Shown here: positions 35,239 through 44,830 of the stretch, one piece after another
Layout of the letters: each line of letters opens with the position of its first letter
Position numbering within the stretch: position 1 is the stretch's first letter
Assembly (NCBI RefSeq): GCF_003443995.1
Contig: NZ_QWEY01000001.1
Span: 558,001 to 622,000 of the forward strand
Reading direction: 5' to 3'
Length of the DNA: 64,000 nt
Origin: Pseudotabrizicola alkalilacus
GTDB taxonomy: Bacteria; Pseudomonadota; Alphaproteobacteria; Rhodobacterales; Rhodobacteraceae
Made by a program: the position numbers and the translations under genes
Notes under the pieces: generated by a model
Database searches by the model: none
Seen by the model: the letters and a program-made list of their open reading frames with translations, nothing else
What the model was told of the DNA's origin: nothing

Positions 35239-35721
35239 TTAGTCCGCTTCGGCCAGCAGCGCTGCCAGATCAAACCGCTTGTTGACCATCGCCAGCGTGC
35301 CGTTGGCATCGCGCGGCCACTCTGCCTCGGGCCGGTCGACATACAGCTCCACGCCGTTGCCATCGGGATCGGTCAGATAAATCGCCTCGCTCACGCCATG
35401 GTCTGCCGCGCCGTCAATCGGCCAGCGTGTCTCGACCAGCCGTTTGAACACCTGCGCCAGCGCCTTGCGGTCGGGGAACAGAAAGGCGGTGTGATACAGC
35501 CCGGTATGGCCGGGCGGCGGCGGCGTGCCGCCGGCACTTTCCCAGGTGTTCAGCCCGATATGGTGGTGATAGCCCCCGGCCGACAGAAACGCCGCCTGCG
35601 GTCCATAGCGCTGGGTCACGCCAAAGCCCAGAAGGCCCGAATAAAACCCGATGGCCCGGTCCAGATCGGCCACCTTCAGGTGGACATGTCCGACACGGGT
35701 GCCGGGGTGAATGCTGCTCAT
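35239..35721 (-). CDS. VOC (glyoxalase/dioxygenase) family protein
   Basis: 160 residues from ATG 35721 (GAGGAGGGCAAG upstream). A VOC metalloenzyme: the first module has TRVGHVHLKVADLDRAIGFY and the second GLYHTAFLFPDRKALAQVF, ending at IYLTDPDGNGVELYVDRP. His in VGHVHLKV, His in GLYHTAF and Glu in GVELY are the usual metal ligands of this family. It resembles CatE-type extradiol dioxygenase or glyoxalase-like proteins; the substrate is unknown. Confidence 0.88.
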   Translation of the reverse strand: MSSIHPGTRVGHVHLKVADLDRAIGFYSGLLGFGVTQRYGPQAAFLSAGGYHHHIGLNTWESAGGTPPPPGHTGLYHTAFLFPDRKALAQVFKRLVETRWPIDGAADHGVSEAIYLTDPDGNGVELYVDRPEAEWPRDANGTLAMVNKRFDLAALLAEAD

Positions 35722-35950
35722 CTTGCCCTCCTCTGGGCCAACTCTGTGACCACAGGAACATAGCCTGCCTGTCGCCTGCGACATAGGCGCAAGACTGCAC
35801 AGAGGCTGTGGAAAAAGACCCCCGGTCCAGGGGGACTGAACCGGGGGCAACATGGGCGGGGCTGCGTGGGGCCGGGGACGGACCCAAGTGGCAGCAAAGA
35901 GGGGGACAGGCCCGCCCGTCACCCTCAGCGTTAGCGCGACTTGGAATCAG

Positions 35951-37018
35951 TCATGTGACACGCGCCGCGCGGCGCAGGGCGCGCAGCACCATCGTCTGCA
36001 CCACCCCCGCCAGCATCAGCGCCAATGAGATCAGCGCGCCCACCAGCCCGGCGATCAGCCCGATGGCGGTGTCGCCATAGCGGATCGTCGCCCGCAGCAG
36101 CCGCGACTTGCCCAGCACCTCGGCGCGTGACACGGTCTTTGCCCCCAACGCCTCGGAGGCGCGGGCCAGCCGCCGGGCGTCCACCGCATCATCGACCAGC
36201 GGCAGCAGATGCAGCGCCGGCACCGGGCCGGTGGCATCGGCAACCCGGCCAAGGTCGGTGACGGTCTCGGCCAGCGGGCGCAGGGTGTCGGTGCGCAGGA
36301 GTGCCACCGCATCATCGGCGCCGCGCACCTTTGGCAGATCGGCCCAGCGAATGCCGTCGGTCACTGCCGCTGTCATCCGGGTGGTCAGGCGCGGCGACAG
36401 CCGCCCCATGCCCCGCGCCAGCCGGATCGTTGCCGTCCCGGCCTTGACCGTGGCCGAGGTGCCGCCGGTCGCCACAAAGGCCGCTGTTGCCCCCAGCCCC
36501 ACCACCGACAACCCAAGGTCCAGCTGATCCACCGGCTGGCCCATGGTGTAATCGGCCCCCGCCTTGACCACCCCGCGCAGATCCTCCACCGGGGTCAGCA
36601 GGATCGGGGCCTTGCAGATCAGCGCGGTCGACAGTGAACAGGTGCTGATATCCCACATGCAGGCAAGGCAATCGCCCGACATCGCCAGCAGGCCCGAGTC
36701 CTGCTCCCATGCCTCCGCATAGGCGGTGGGCAGGGCGTGACCCTGTTCTGCCGCAACCTCGGCCAGCGCCTGCAGCGCCACCCAGTTGCGCGGCTCTTCG
36801 GCCAGCCGGTTGGTGATCAGCTCTGCCAGCCGCTCGGGCGTGGCCTCGCGCGCCATCATCCGGTCGGTCAGCGCCGCGATCTCGTCGGCGGTGCGGTCGA
36901 TCATGGGGGAAAGGGCGGGGTTCTCTGCAATACGGATGCCAGAACGCAGCGTCATCGCCAGCGACCCGATGAACAGGAAAAGCAACAGGGTCCGCGCCAG
37001 ACGTTTCATTGCGGGCAC
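35951..37018 (-). CDS. Conserved membrane protein of unknown function (355 residues)
   Basis: N-terminal signal-like helix (MKRLARTLLLFLFIGSLAMTL), a periplasmic helical stretch, a Cys-rich patch (GDCLACMWDISTCSLSTALIC) and a long hydrophobic C-terminal helix (LIAGLVGALISLALMLAGVV). It could start at the first or the fourth residue (MPAM or MKRL). I do not recognise a named family. It shares its strand and direction with trpS and murJ but has its own spacing, so an operon is not certain. Confidence 0.72.
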   Translation of the reverse strand: MPAMKRLARTLLLFLFIGSLAMTLRSGIRIAENPALSPMIDRTADEIAALTDRMMAREATPERLAELITNRLAEEPRNWVALQALAEVAAEQGHALPTAYAEAWEQDSGLLAMSGDCLACMWDISTCSLSTALICKAPILLTPVEDLRGVVKAGADYTMGQPVDQLDLGLSVVGLGATAAFVATGGTSATVKAGTATIRLARGMGRLSPRLTTRMTAAVTDGIRWADLPKVRGADDAVALLRTDTLRPLAETVTDLGRVADATGPVPALHLLPLVDDAVDARRLARASEALGAKTVSRAEVLGKSRLLRATIRYGDTAIGLIAGLVGALISLALMLAGVVQTMVLRALRRAARVT

Positions 37019-37105
37019 CTTACCAAAGCCGGGCCGCCGGGCACAGTCCCTTCGCTGAGGGCCCTTCGCCGCGCGGAAAAGGGCGGCGCACGGCCGCCCC
37101 TGTGC

Positions 37106-38152
37106 TCAGCGCCGTGACCGGATCATACCAGTGATGTCATAGACCTGATCCAGAATGGGCCGCGCAATCGCCTCGGCCCGGTCAGCGCCCGCGCCAAGAA
37201 TGCGGTCAATCTCGGCAGGGTCTTGCATCAACCTGTTCATCTCGGTGGTGATCGGGGACATCACCGATACGGCCAGATCTGCCAGCTTGGGTTTGAATGT
37301 GCCAAACTGCGCGCCCGCGTTCTGCGCGATCACCTCGGCCGCCGTCATCCCGGCAAGGGCGGCGTAGATGTTCACCAGATTGCGCGCTTCGGGCCGGTCT
37401 TTCAGCCCGTCGAGGGTGTCGGGCAGCGGCTCCGGGTCGGTCTTGGCCTTGCGGATCTTGGCGGCGATGGCATCGGCATCGTCGGTCAGGTTGATCCGGC
37501 TCTGGTCCGACGGGTCGGATTTCGACATCTTCTTTGTACCGTCGCGCAAGCTCATGACGCGGGTGGCCGCCCCTTCGATCAGCGGCTCGACGATGGGAAA
37601 GAACTCCACCCCATAATCATGGTTGAACTTGGCCGCGATGTCGCGGGTCAGTTCCAGATGCTGCTTCTGATCCTCGCCCACCGGAACATGGGTCGCGTGA
37701 TAGGCCATGATATCGGCCGCCATCAGCGCGGGGTATGCGTACAGGCCCAGCGACGCGGCTTCGGCATTCTTGCCGGCTTTGTCCTTGAACTGGGTCATCC
37801 GGTTCATCCAGCCCAGACGGGCGACGCAGTTAAAGATCCACGCCAGTTCCGCATGGGCGCTGACCTGGCTTTGGTTGAACAGGATCGACCGCGCCGGATC
37901 CACACCCGAGGCGATAAAGGCCGCAGCCCCCTCACGCGTCTGCTGGCGCAGCTTGGCCGGGTCTTGCCAGACGGTGATGGCGTGCATGTCGACCAGACAA
38001 TAGATCGTCTCGATCCCCTCATCCTGCTTCTCGGCAAACCGTTTCAGGGCGCCGAGGTAATTGCCAAGGGTCAACCCGCCCGAAGGCTGGATGCCCGAGA
38101 AAATCCGTGGCGAAAAGGCTTGCGGCGTTTGGACCGCCGAAGGCTCTGACAT
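37106..38152 (-). CDS. trpS: Tryptophanyl-tRNA synthetase
   Basis: 348 residues from ATG 38152, chosen because GGAG lies six bases upstream; an in-frame ATG four codons earlier is less well placed. Charges tRNA-Trp with tryptophan in the cytoplasm. The class I HIGH region is [19 protein letters not shown] and the KMSKS loop is [12 protein letters not shown]. The DMHAI helix ([12 protein letters not shown]) is also present. Size and motifs are normal for bacterial TrpRS. Confidence 0.96.
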   Translation of the reverse strand: MSEPSAVQTPQAFSPRIFSGIQPSGGLTLGNYLGALKRFAEKQDEGIETIYCLVDMHAITVWQDPAKLRQQTREGAAAFIASGVDPARSILFNQSQVSAHAELAWIFNCVARLGWMNRMTQFKDKAGKNAEAASLGLYAYPALMAADIMAYHATHVPVGEDQKQHLELTRDIAAKFNHDYGVEFFPIVEPLIEGAATRVMSLRDGTKKMSKSDPSDQSRINLTDDADAIAAKIRKAKTDPEPLPDTLDGLKDRPEARNLVNIYAALAGMTAAEVIAQNAGAQFGTFKPKLADLAVSVMSPITTEMNRLMQDPAEIDRILGAGADRAEAIARPILDQVYDITGMIRSRR

Positions 38153-38239
38153 GGTCGTCTCCATCTGGATAAAGTGCTGTGGCTGGCGTAATCCATGGGC
38201 AAGGGGGCGTCAATCGGGACGGCCCGACAGGAGTTTGCC

Positions 38240-38926
38240 ATGCAGGACATGAATGCTGCCCCGCTGAACCCGTTGCCGCTGGTGGTCTGGGTGCTGGCCT
38301 TGCCGATGATCGCGATGGAACTGGTGCTGAGTGCTGCCGGGGCCGGGTTGATTGGCGGGGCGGAGGGGATCGGCTGGCGGCTGCAGGCGCTGGAGCGGTT
38401 TGCCTTTTCCCCTGACCTGATGCGCTATTTGCTGGAGACCGGGCAATATCCGCTGGACGGGTGGCACCGGCTGGTCAGCTATCCGTTTGTGCATGGCAAT
38501 GTGACCCATGTGGTCTTTGTCGTCGTCATCCTGCTGGCACTGGGCAAGATGGTGGGGGAGGTGTTCCGCTGGTGGGCGGTTCTGCTGATCTTCTTTGCCT
38601 CGGCGATTGTCGGGGCGCTGGTCTATACGCTGGTGTTGCCGGGGGTCCGCGCGCCGGTGATCGGGGGGTATCCGCCAGTCTATGGGTTGATCGGGGGGTT
38701 CACCTTTCTGCTCTGGGTCAATCTGGCGGCGGTGAGGGCGAACAAGTACCGGGCCTTTACGCTGATCGGGTTCCTGTTGGGGATTCAGCTGGTGTTTGGG
38801 CTGCTGTTTGGCGGCGGCTATGAATGGGTGGCCGACCTGACCGGGTTTGTGACCGGGTTTGTCCTGTCCTTCGTCGTCAGCCCCGGTGGCTGGGGCCGGG
38901 TGCTGGAGAAGGTGCGGCAGCGCTAG
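38240..38926 (+). CDS. Rhomboid-fold membrane protein lacking the catalytic dyad (pseudoprotease)
   Basis: 228 residues from ATG 38240 (GGAG six bases upstream). About six membrane helices in the rhomboid order, with the H-x4-H helix (VHGNVTHVVFVVV). The serine motif, usually GxSG..., reads IGGYPPVYGLIGG, so Tyr replaces the nucleophile. The usual His helix (AHxxG) reads VADLTGFVTGF, so Asp replaces the base. It therefore cannot cut substrates in the rhomboid way. In eukaryotes such inactive rhomboids (iRhom, derlin) guide membrane proteins; a similar role here is only a guess. Confidence 0.85.
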   Translation: MQDMNAAPLNPLPLVVWVLALPMIAMELVLSAAGAGLIGGAEGIGWRLQALERFAFSPDLMRYLLETGQYPLDGWHRLVSYPFVHGNVTHVVFVVVILLALGKMVGEVFRWWAVLLIFFASAIVGALVYTLVLPGVRAPVIGGYPPVYGLIGGFTFLLWVNLAAVRANKYRAFTLIGFLLGIQLVFGLLFGGGYEWVADLTGFVTGFVLSFVVSPGGWGRVLEKVRQR

Positions 38927-39198
38927 CTGCCCACTGTGTTACATGCCTTTGGATGCAAAGAAATCAAGGGTTTGTCTTTTGATTTTAACGCGGTCTTAAC
39001 ATTTGGGATGCGGTCCTGCACCTGATCCGGGGGGGGGCGACAGCTTTGGCACCGCGCGCGGGTGGTGAGGCCGGTTCGCCTCCGGCGGGAGTATTTCAGA
39101 AAGCAGCAAACCCCATGAGATCCTTTGCATTGCTGCTTTTCAAATACTCCCCGCGGAGCGTTCCACCGCAGTCCCGCGCGACCACGGCCCGCCGGATG
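38927..39198. other. Intergenic stretch with REP-like copy B
   Basis: No gene here. It contains an AT-rich segment after the rhomboid stop and the inverted-repeat pair at 39087-39151. Confidence 0.6.
39087..39151. repeat. REP-like copy B: long hairpin near murJ
   Basis: GGGAGTATTTCAGAAAGCAG (39087-39106) pairs imperfectly with CTGCTTTTCAAATACTCCC near 39133-39151. Both arms belong to the same family as the element at 13947-14010. It lies between the convergent rhomboid-like and murJ genes. Confidence 0.65.
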
Positions 39199-40746
39199 TC
39201 AGTCTTGTTTGCGGCGCAGGGCAGAGCGGAAATCTGACAGCCGGAACGCGCCGATCAGCGCCCCGGTGGCGAAATAGCTGAAGATGCCTGCCCCGATCAG
39301 CAGCGCCAGACCGGCATAGCGCAGGCCGGGGGTGCCGAGCATCGGGCCAAGCACCGTCATCGCGCCGAACAGCACGGCCCCCATGGCAAGGGAGGCCACC
39401 AGAATCCGCCACGCGCGGGCGCGGAAGCGGTCGTCAAACTGCGCCGCCTCGCCCATGCCGCGACTGCCGCGCCAGAGTTGCCAGACCATGACCCAGGCCG
39501 ACAGCGTGGTCGCCAGCGCTGCCGCGACAAAGCCGATCACCGGCATCAGCCCGATGGCGATCAGCGCATTCACCACCATGCAGACCAAGGCATAGCGGAA
39601 CGGGCGGCGGGTGTCTTCACGGGCGTAATACAGCGGTTGCAGCATCTTTTGCAGCATGAAGGCGGGCAGACCCAGCCCGTAGGCAGCCAGCGCCATGGCG
39701 GTATTGGCGGTGTCATCCGCGCCAAATTCGCCACGCTGATACAGCACGGCGCAGAGCGGCATGGCAATGACCACCAGTGCCACCGCCGCCGGAAGGGTCA
39801 GCGCCATCGCAAATTCGCTGCCCCGGTTGAAACTGTCGCGCCCGCCCTGCGCGTCGCCTGCGCGCAGGCGGCGCGACAGGTCGGGCAACAGCACGGTGCC
39901 GATGGCAATCCCGACCACGCCCAAGGGCAGCTGATACAGCCGGTCGGCATAGGACAGCCACGCAACAGCGCCTTCGGTAAAGCTGGCGACCTGACGGCCC
40001 ACCAGCAGGTTGATCTGAATGACCCCCCCCGCCAGCACCGCAGGCGCTGCGATGATGAACAGGCGTTTCAGCTCTGGCGTCATTCTGGGCCATGCAGGCT
40101 TGAGCGCAAAGCCCACGCGCGCGGCGGACCACCATGTAAAGGCGAACTGCGCGACCCCGGTGACCGGCACGGTCCATGCGAGTGTCAGCCCCATATCCCA
40201 GCCGAACCGGGCCGCCAGCAGCATGGCGGCGATGAACATCAGGTTCATCAGCACCGGCACGAAAGACGCTTCGGTAAAGCGGCCAAAGGCGTTGAGCACG
40301 CCCGACAGCAGCGCAACAAGGCTGATGAAGAGGATGTAGGAAAACCCGATCCGGCCATAAAGCACCGCCAGATCAAAGCGTTCGTCGCCGACAAAGCCGG
40401 ATGCCATGGCCCAGACCAGCCATGGCATCGCCAGCGTGCCCAGCAGGGAAAACACGATCAATATGCCCGCCAGCCCGGAAAAGGCATCGCGGGCAAAGCC
40501 CTTTGCATCCTCGCCGCCTTCGAGCTTTTTGGCGAACATCGGCACGAAGGCCATGTTGAACGCGCCTTCGGCAAAGAAGCGGCGGAACATGTTGGGCAGG
40601 GAAAACGCGATCAGGAACGCCTCGGCCACCGGGCCCGCGCCCAGATAGGCGGCCATCATGATGTCGCGGGCAAAGCCTGCGCCGCGTGACAGCAGCGTCC
40701 AGCCGCCGACCACCATGATCGAGCGGATCAGCCGGATCGGTTTCAT
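39199..40746 (-). CDS. murJ: Lipid II flippase MurJ
   Basis: 515 residues with about fourteen membrane helices of the MATE-like MVF fold. The signature RRFFAEGAFNMAFVPMFAKK near residues 50-70 identifies MurJ, which moves lipid-linked peptidoglycan precursor to the outer face of the inner membrane. Its start overlaps the stop of glnD by four bases, so glnD-murJ is one transcript, a pairing common in alphaproteobacteria. Confidence 0.95.
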   Translation of the reverse strand: MKPIRLIRSIMVVGGWTLLSRGAGFARDIMMAAYLGAGPVAEAFLIAFSLPNMFRRFFAEGAFNMAFVPMFAKKLEGGEDAKGFARDAFSGLAGILIVFSLLGTLAMPWLVWAMASGFVGDERFDLAVLYGRIGFSYILFISLVALLSGVLNAFGRFTEASFVPVLMNLMFIAAMLLAARFGWDMGLTLAWTVPVTGVAQFAFTWWSAARVGFALKPAWPRMTPELKRLFIIAAPAVLAGGVIQINLLVGRQVASFTEGAVAWLSYADRLYQLPLGVVGIAIGTVLLPDLSRRLRAGDAQGGRDSFNRGSEFAMALTLPAAVALVVIAMPLCAVLYQRGEFGADDTANTAMALAAYGLGLPAFMLQKMLQPLYYAREDTRRPFRYALVCMVVNALIAIGLMPVIGFVAAALATTLSAWVMVWQLWRGSRGMGEAAQFDDRFRARAWRILVASLAMGAVLFGAMTVLGPMLGTPGLRYAGLALLIGAGIFSYFATGALIGAFRLSDFRSALRRKQD

Positions 40747-43556
40747 GTGGCGGCCCGCTCCCGGCCTTCGGTGATGGCTTGGCGCAGCTTTTTCTCCAGC
40801 GCGTCCTGTTTGGGTTTGGCGTGGAGTTTCAGACCGAACATGTCCTTGACGTAAAAGCTGTCCACCACCTGCGCGCCATAGGTCGCGATCACGGCAGAGG
40901 CGATGTAGATGTTGTTGTTCGCCAGCGTCCGGGTCAGGTCATACAGCAGGCCGGGGCGGTCGCGGGTATCGACCTCGATGATGGTGTAGATGTCGGAGCC
41001 TTCGTTATCGAACATGATATGGGTCGGAAACCGGAACTCGCTGTCGCGCTTTTTCACCTTGTCGCGGTCTTTGAGCGCGTCGCGCGCGACCACCTGACCG
41101 CGCAGGGTCTTTTCGATCATGGCGCGCAGGCGGGGCAGGCGGGCCTCGTCATAGGGTTTGCCTTCGGCGTCCTGCACCCAGAATACCGCCGTGGCATAAC
41201 CGTCTTTCGACGTATAGGTGCGGGCATCGACCACATTGGCCCCGACAAGGGCAAGTGCCCCCGCGAGGCGTGAGAAGATGCCCGGATGATCGGCCAGCGC
41301 AAAGGCGGCGCGGGTGGCGTCGCGGTCGGGTTCAGGGTGCAGGTCGATGCGGATCTCGTCATCGGCCAGACCGCGCAGCAGGCGGGCGAACACGGCCTGC
41401 GTTTCGGTCGGCAGGCCCTGCCAGTAGGGGGCGTAGTGGCGGGCCAGTTCGGCACGGATGTCGGCCAGCGGCCAGTCGGACAGGGCGGTGCGCAGGGCTT
41501 TTTTGCCCTCATCCTCGCGCTTGGTGCGGTTGACGTTTTCCAGCCCGTTTTCCAGCGCTTCGGCGGTCTCGCTGTAGAGACGGCGCAGCAGCATGGCTTT
41601 CCAGTTGTTCCAGGTGCCGGGGCCAACGCCGCGGATGTCGCAGACGGTCAGCACGGTCAGCAGATCCAGCCGTTTGCGGGTCTTCACCGCCTTGGCAAAG
41701 TCGCGCAGCGTGCGCGGATCGCCGATGTCACGCTTTTGCGCCATGTCGGACATCAGCAGGTGATAGCGTACCAGCCATTCGACGGTTTCCACCTCATCCG
41801 CCGTCAGGCCAAGGCGCGGCGCAATGCGGCGGGCCATCTGTGCGCCGATGATCGAATGATCTTCGGGCCGGCCCTTGCCGATGTCATGCAGCAAAAGGGC
41901 GATGTAGATCACCTTGCGGTTGATCCCGGCCTTGAGGATGCCGGAGGCGACGGGCAGCTCTTCGACCAGTTCGCCGCGTTCGATCTGGGCGAGGACGCTG
42001 ACGCACTGGATGATGTGTTCGTCTACGGTGTAGTGATGGTAGACGTTGAACTGCATCATGGCGACGATGCGTTCGAATTCCGGGATAAAGGCTCCGAGCA
42101 CGCCGATCTCGTTCATCCGGCGCAGGGCGCGTTCGGGGTTGCCGTGTTTCAGCAGCATATCGGTGAACAGGCGCACTGCCTCGGGGTCGTCGCGCATGTC
42201 ATCGTCGATCAGGTCGAGGTTGGCGGCAATCAGGCGCAGGGCGTTGGGGTGGACCAGATAGCCGGTGCGCAGCGCCTCTTCGAACACCCGCAAGAGGTTG
42301 AGCTTGTCGGCAAGGAAGCTGGCCTCATTCGCGACATTGATGCGGCCCTGCACCAGCACATAGCCGTCGCGCACGCGTTTCTTGCGCTTGAAGATGCCCA
42401 GCAGGCTGGCTTCGGGCTTGGCGTGGCGGGCTTCGAGTTCGGTGAGGAAGATGCGGGTCAGCTCGCCCACGCGGGTGGCGTGGCGGAAGTAGTCCTGCAT
42501 GAAGATTTCCACTGCACGGCGGCCGTTTGCGTCGCGGTAGCCCATGCGGTCTGCCACCTCTACCTGCAGGTCAAAGGTCAGCTGATCCATGGCGCGACCC
42601 GCGATGTAATGCAGGTGGCAGCGCACGGCCCAGAGGAATTCCTCGGCGGTGCGGAAGGTGACGTATTCTTCGGGGCGGAACAGGCCGATGGCGACCAGCT
42701 CCCGCGCGGCGGGAACGCGGTGCAGGTATTTGCCGATCCAGTACAGGGTTTGCAGGTCGCGCAAACCGCCCTTGCCCTCTTTGACATTGGGTTCCAGCAC
42801 ATAGCGCTGACCGCCCTGACGCTTGTGCCGCTCCGCCCGTTCGGAGAGTTTCGCCTCGATGAACTCGGGGCCGGAATTGCGGAACAGCTCTGTCCAGAGC
42901 CGGTCGCCGAGGTCGGTGGCCAGCGGCTCGTACCCGGCGATGAAGCGGTGTTCCAGCAGGGCGGTGCGGATGGTGATATCCTCACGGCCCAGACGGATGC
43001 AGTCTTTGACGGTGCGGGTGGCGTGGCCGACTTTGAGCTTCAGATCCCACAGGATGTAGAGCATGGATTCGACCACGCTTTCGGCCCAGGGCGTGGTTTT
43101 CCACGGCGTCAGGAACAACAGGTCAACATCAGAGGCCGGGGCCATTTCGGCGCGCCCGTAGCCGCCGACCGCCAGCACGGCGATGCGTTCTGATTCGGTG
43201 GGGTTGGAGAGCGGGTGCAGCCAGCGGCACGATACGTCCAGTGCCACGCGCACCAGACCGTCGGTCAGGACTGATTGCCCCAGCACCAATGCGCGGGCGT
43301 CACGGGGGCGCAGGCGAAAGGCTTCGGCGAGTGCGGCATTGCCACGGGCGCGGGCCTCGGCCAGATGGCGGACCGCGATGCTGCGCAACGCGCGGCTGTC
43401 GGGGGCTTCGTCGCGTTCCTGCGCGATGGCGGCCAGACAGGCGGCGGTGTCAAAGATCTGCGCGGGGGGCAGCAGCATGTCTGGCGCAGCCGCCAGGGCG
43501 GCTGCATCAGGCGCAGGGTCGGAAACCGGCGTCCGGGGGGTGGCGGCACGCGCCAT
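40743..43556 (-). CDS. glnD: [Protein-PII] uridylyltransferase / uridylyl-removing enzyme
   Basis: 937 residues, normal for GlnD. The nucleotidyltransferase domain near residue 130 has VGGYGRAEMAPASDVDLLFL. The HD domain near 555 has ALLLHDIGKGRPEDHSIIG for deuridylylation. Two ACT domains follow at about 760 and 860 (FSRLAGALALVGANVVDA and DTRDRPGLLYDLTRTLANN), which sense glutamine. It controls the PII signalling proteins and through them nitrogen assimilation. Confidence 0.97.
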   Translation of the reverse strand: MARAATPRTPVSDPAPDAAALAAAPDMLLPPAQIFDTAACLAAIAQERDEAPDSRALRSIAVRHLAEARARGNAALAEAFRLRPRDARALVLGQSVLTDGLVRVALDVSCRWLHPLSNPTESERIAVLAVGGYGRAEMAPASDVDLLFLTPWKTTPWAESVVESMLYILWDLKLKVGHATRTVKDCIRLGREDITIRTALLEHRFIAGYEPLATDLGDRLWTELFRNSGPEFIEAKLSERAERHKRQGGQRYVLEPNVKEGKGGLRDLQTLYWIGKYLHRVPAARELVAIGLFRPEEYVTFRTAEEFLWAVRCHLHYIAGRAMDQLTFDLQVEVADRMGYRDANGRRAVEIFMQDYFRHATRVGELTRIFLTELEARHAKPEASLLGIFKRKKRVRDGYVLVQGRINVANEASFLADKLNLLRVFEEALRTGYLVHPNALRLIAANLDLIDDDMRDDPEAVRLFTDMLLKHGNPERALRRMNEIGVLGAFIPEFERIVAMMQFNVYHHYTVDEHIIQCVSVLAQIERGELVEELPVASGILKAGINRKVIYIALLLHDIGKGRPEDHSIIGAQMARRIAPRLGLTADEVETVEWLVRYHLLMSDMAQKRDIGDPRTLRDFAKAVKTRKRLDLLTVLTVCDIRGVGPGTWNNWKAMLLRRLYSETAEALENGLENVNRTKREDEGKKALRTALSDWPLADIRAELARHYAPYWQGLPTETQAVFARLLRGLADDEIRIDLHPEPDRDATRAAFALADHPGIFSRLAGALALVGANVVDARTYTSKDGYATAVFWVQDAEGKPYDEARLPRLRAMIEKTLRGQVVARDALKDRDKVKKRDSEFRFPTHIMFDNEGSDIYTIIEVDTRDRPGLLYDLTRTLANNNIYIASAVIATYGAQVVDSFYVKDMFGLKLHAKPKQDALEKKLRQAITEGRERAAT

Positions 43557-43565
43557 GGGCCTGCC

Positions 43566-44744
43566 TTATGACCCGAAGCCGCCAAAGCTGCGCGGGGCCG
43601 GGTCGATGATCACCACCTGATTGTTGCGGATCTGGGCGACGGCCAGACCGCGTTCGTTCTGACCATCAGAGCGCAGGCGGAAGATGCCGTTGACCCCGAC
43701 AAAGCCCGCCGACTGGGTCAGTGCCTGCCCGGTCAGCGCATTGGAGCGGCCCTGTTTCAGCAGCGCGCCGATGGCGGCAATACCGTCATAGGCCAGTCCC
43801 GAGATCGGGTGCGGCGGCTCGCCAAAGGCGGTCTGATAACGCGACTGGTATTGTTGATAAAGCGCCGGATCAGGCAGGGCAAACCAGCCCCCCTGCACAC
43901 CGGGCAGGGCCAGCGTGCCTTGCGGAATATCCCAACGGGTCAGGCCGATGAACTGGGTGACTGCCGGGCCAAGGCCGTTTTCGGACAGAAGCTGGCTGAC
44001 CAGCGGCAATGCGCCTGCGGTATCGGCGGTCAGGAACACGGCATCGGCATTGTTGTCACGCGCCGCTGCGGCCAGACGCGGAGCGGCGGCAACCACGCCG
44101 TTTTGCGAGAACTCATACGAGCCGACCCCGACGACAGAGCCACCGGCGCGGGCGACGCCCTGCTCGATCGCGGCGCGGCCCAGCTGGCCTGCCGTGTTCT
44201 GTTCATGCACCACCATGATCCGGCGTTTGCCATTGCGCACGGCATAGCCGGCCAGACGGGTGGCGGTGTTGCCGAAGGTGGGGCCGAGGATGAAGACATT
44301 GCCCCCGGCAATATCCGGGTTGTTCGAGAAGGCCAGCACATTGATGCCGCGCGCGGCTGCGGCGCGGCCTGCGGCATTTGCCTCTTGCGCGAAGACCGGG
44401 CCGAGGATGATCTTGGCCCCGTCGTCGATGGCCTTTGTCGCCATGGCCTGCGCGGTGCCGGGCTGGCCTGCGGTGTTATAGACACGCAGGTCGATCCGGC
44501 TGTTGCCCAGATCGGAAATCGCCAGACGGGCGGCATTCTGCAAGGACCGCGCCAGCAGCTCGTCGCTGGCCTGACCAGAACCGGAGGGCACCAGCAGGGC
44601 CACGATGACCGGGGCGGACGAATCGACCGAAGGGCCGCCGGCTCCGGGGCCGGTGGCAGGTTGGCAGGCGGCAAGTGCAACGGCAGCCAAGGCGAAGGCC
44701 GCACGACCCAGCGACTTGCGGGCCCGGCTTATAACAGACAACAT
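43566..44744 (-). CDS. Penicillin-binding protein activator-like lipoprotein (LpoA/YraM type)
   Basis: 392 residues from ATG 44744 (MLSVISRARKSLG). A lipoprotein signal ends at the lipobox VALAAC. The rest is a type I periplasmic-binding fold: PVIVALLVPSGSGQASDELL, KIILGPVFAQEANAAGRAA and YDGIAAIGALLKQGRS. In gammaproteobacteria LpoA stimulates a class A PBP; here the C-terminal half is shorter, so the partner is uncertain. It is divergent from rsmI-yraN, the same neighbourhood as in E. coli. Confidence 0.88.
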   Translation of the reverse strand: MLSVISRARKSLGRAAFALAAVALAACQPATGPGAGGPSVDSSAPVIVALLVPSGSGQASDELLARSLQNAARLAISDLGNSRIDLRVYNTAGQPGTAQAMATKAIDDGAKIILGPVFAQEANAAGRAAAARGINVLAFSNNPDIAGGNVFILGPTFGNTATRLAGYAVRNGKRRIMVVHEQNTAGQLGRAAIEQGVARAGGSVVGVGSYEFSQNGVVAAAPRLAAAARDNNADAVFLTADTAGALPLVSQLLSENGLGPAVTQFIGLTRWDIPQGTLALPGVQGGWFALPDPALYQQYQSRYQTAFGEPPHPISGLAYDGIAAIGALLKQGRSNALTGQALTQSAGFVGVNGIFRLRSDGQNERGLAVAQIRNNQVVIIDPAPRSFGGFGS

Positions 44745-44830
44745 ATGAACTTCCTCTTCCCGGACTGCGCAGCTCTGATGGCTGAACTTACGGGCTATGG
44801 CAGACGAAGTAAACTTGTCAGGACCCCCCG

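Noticed and set aside
41286-43193. 635-residue plus-strand ORF
   Set aside because: Antisense to glnD; the minus-strand protein has all GlnD domains.
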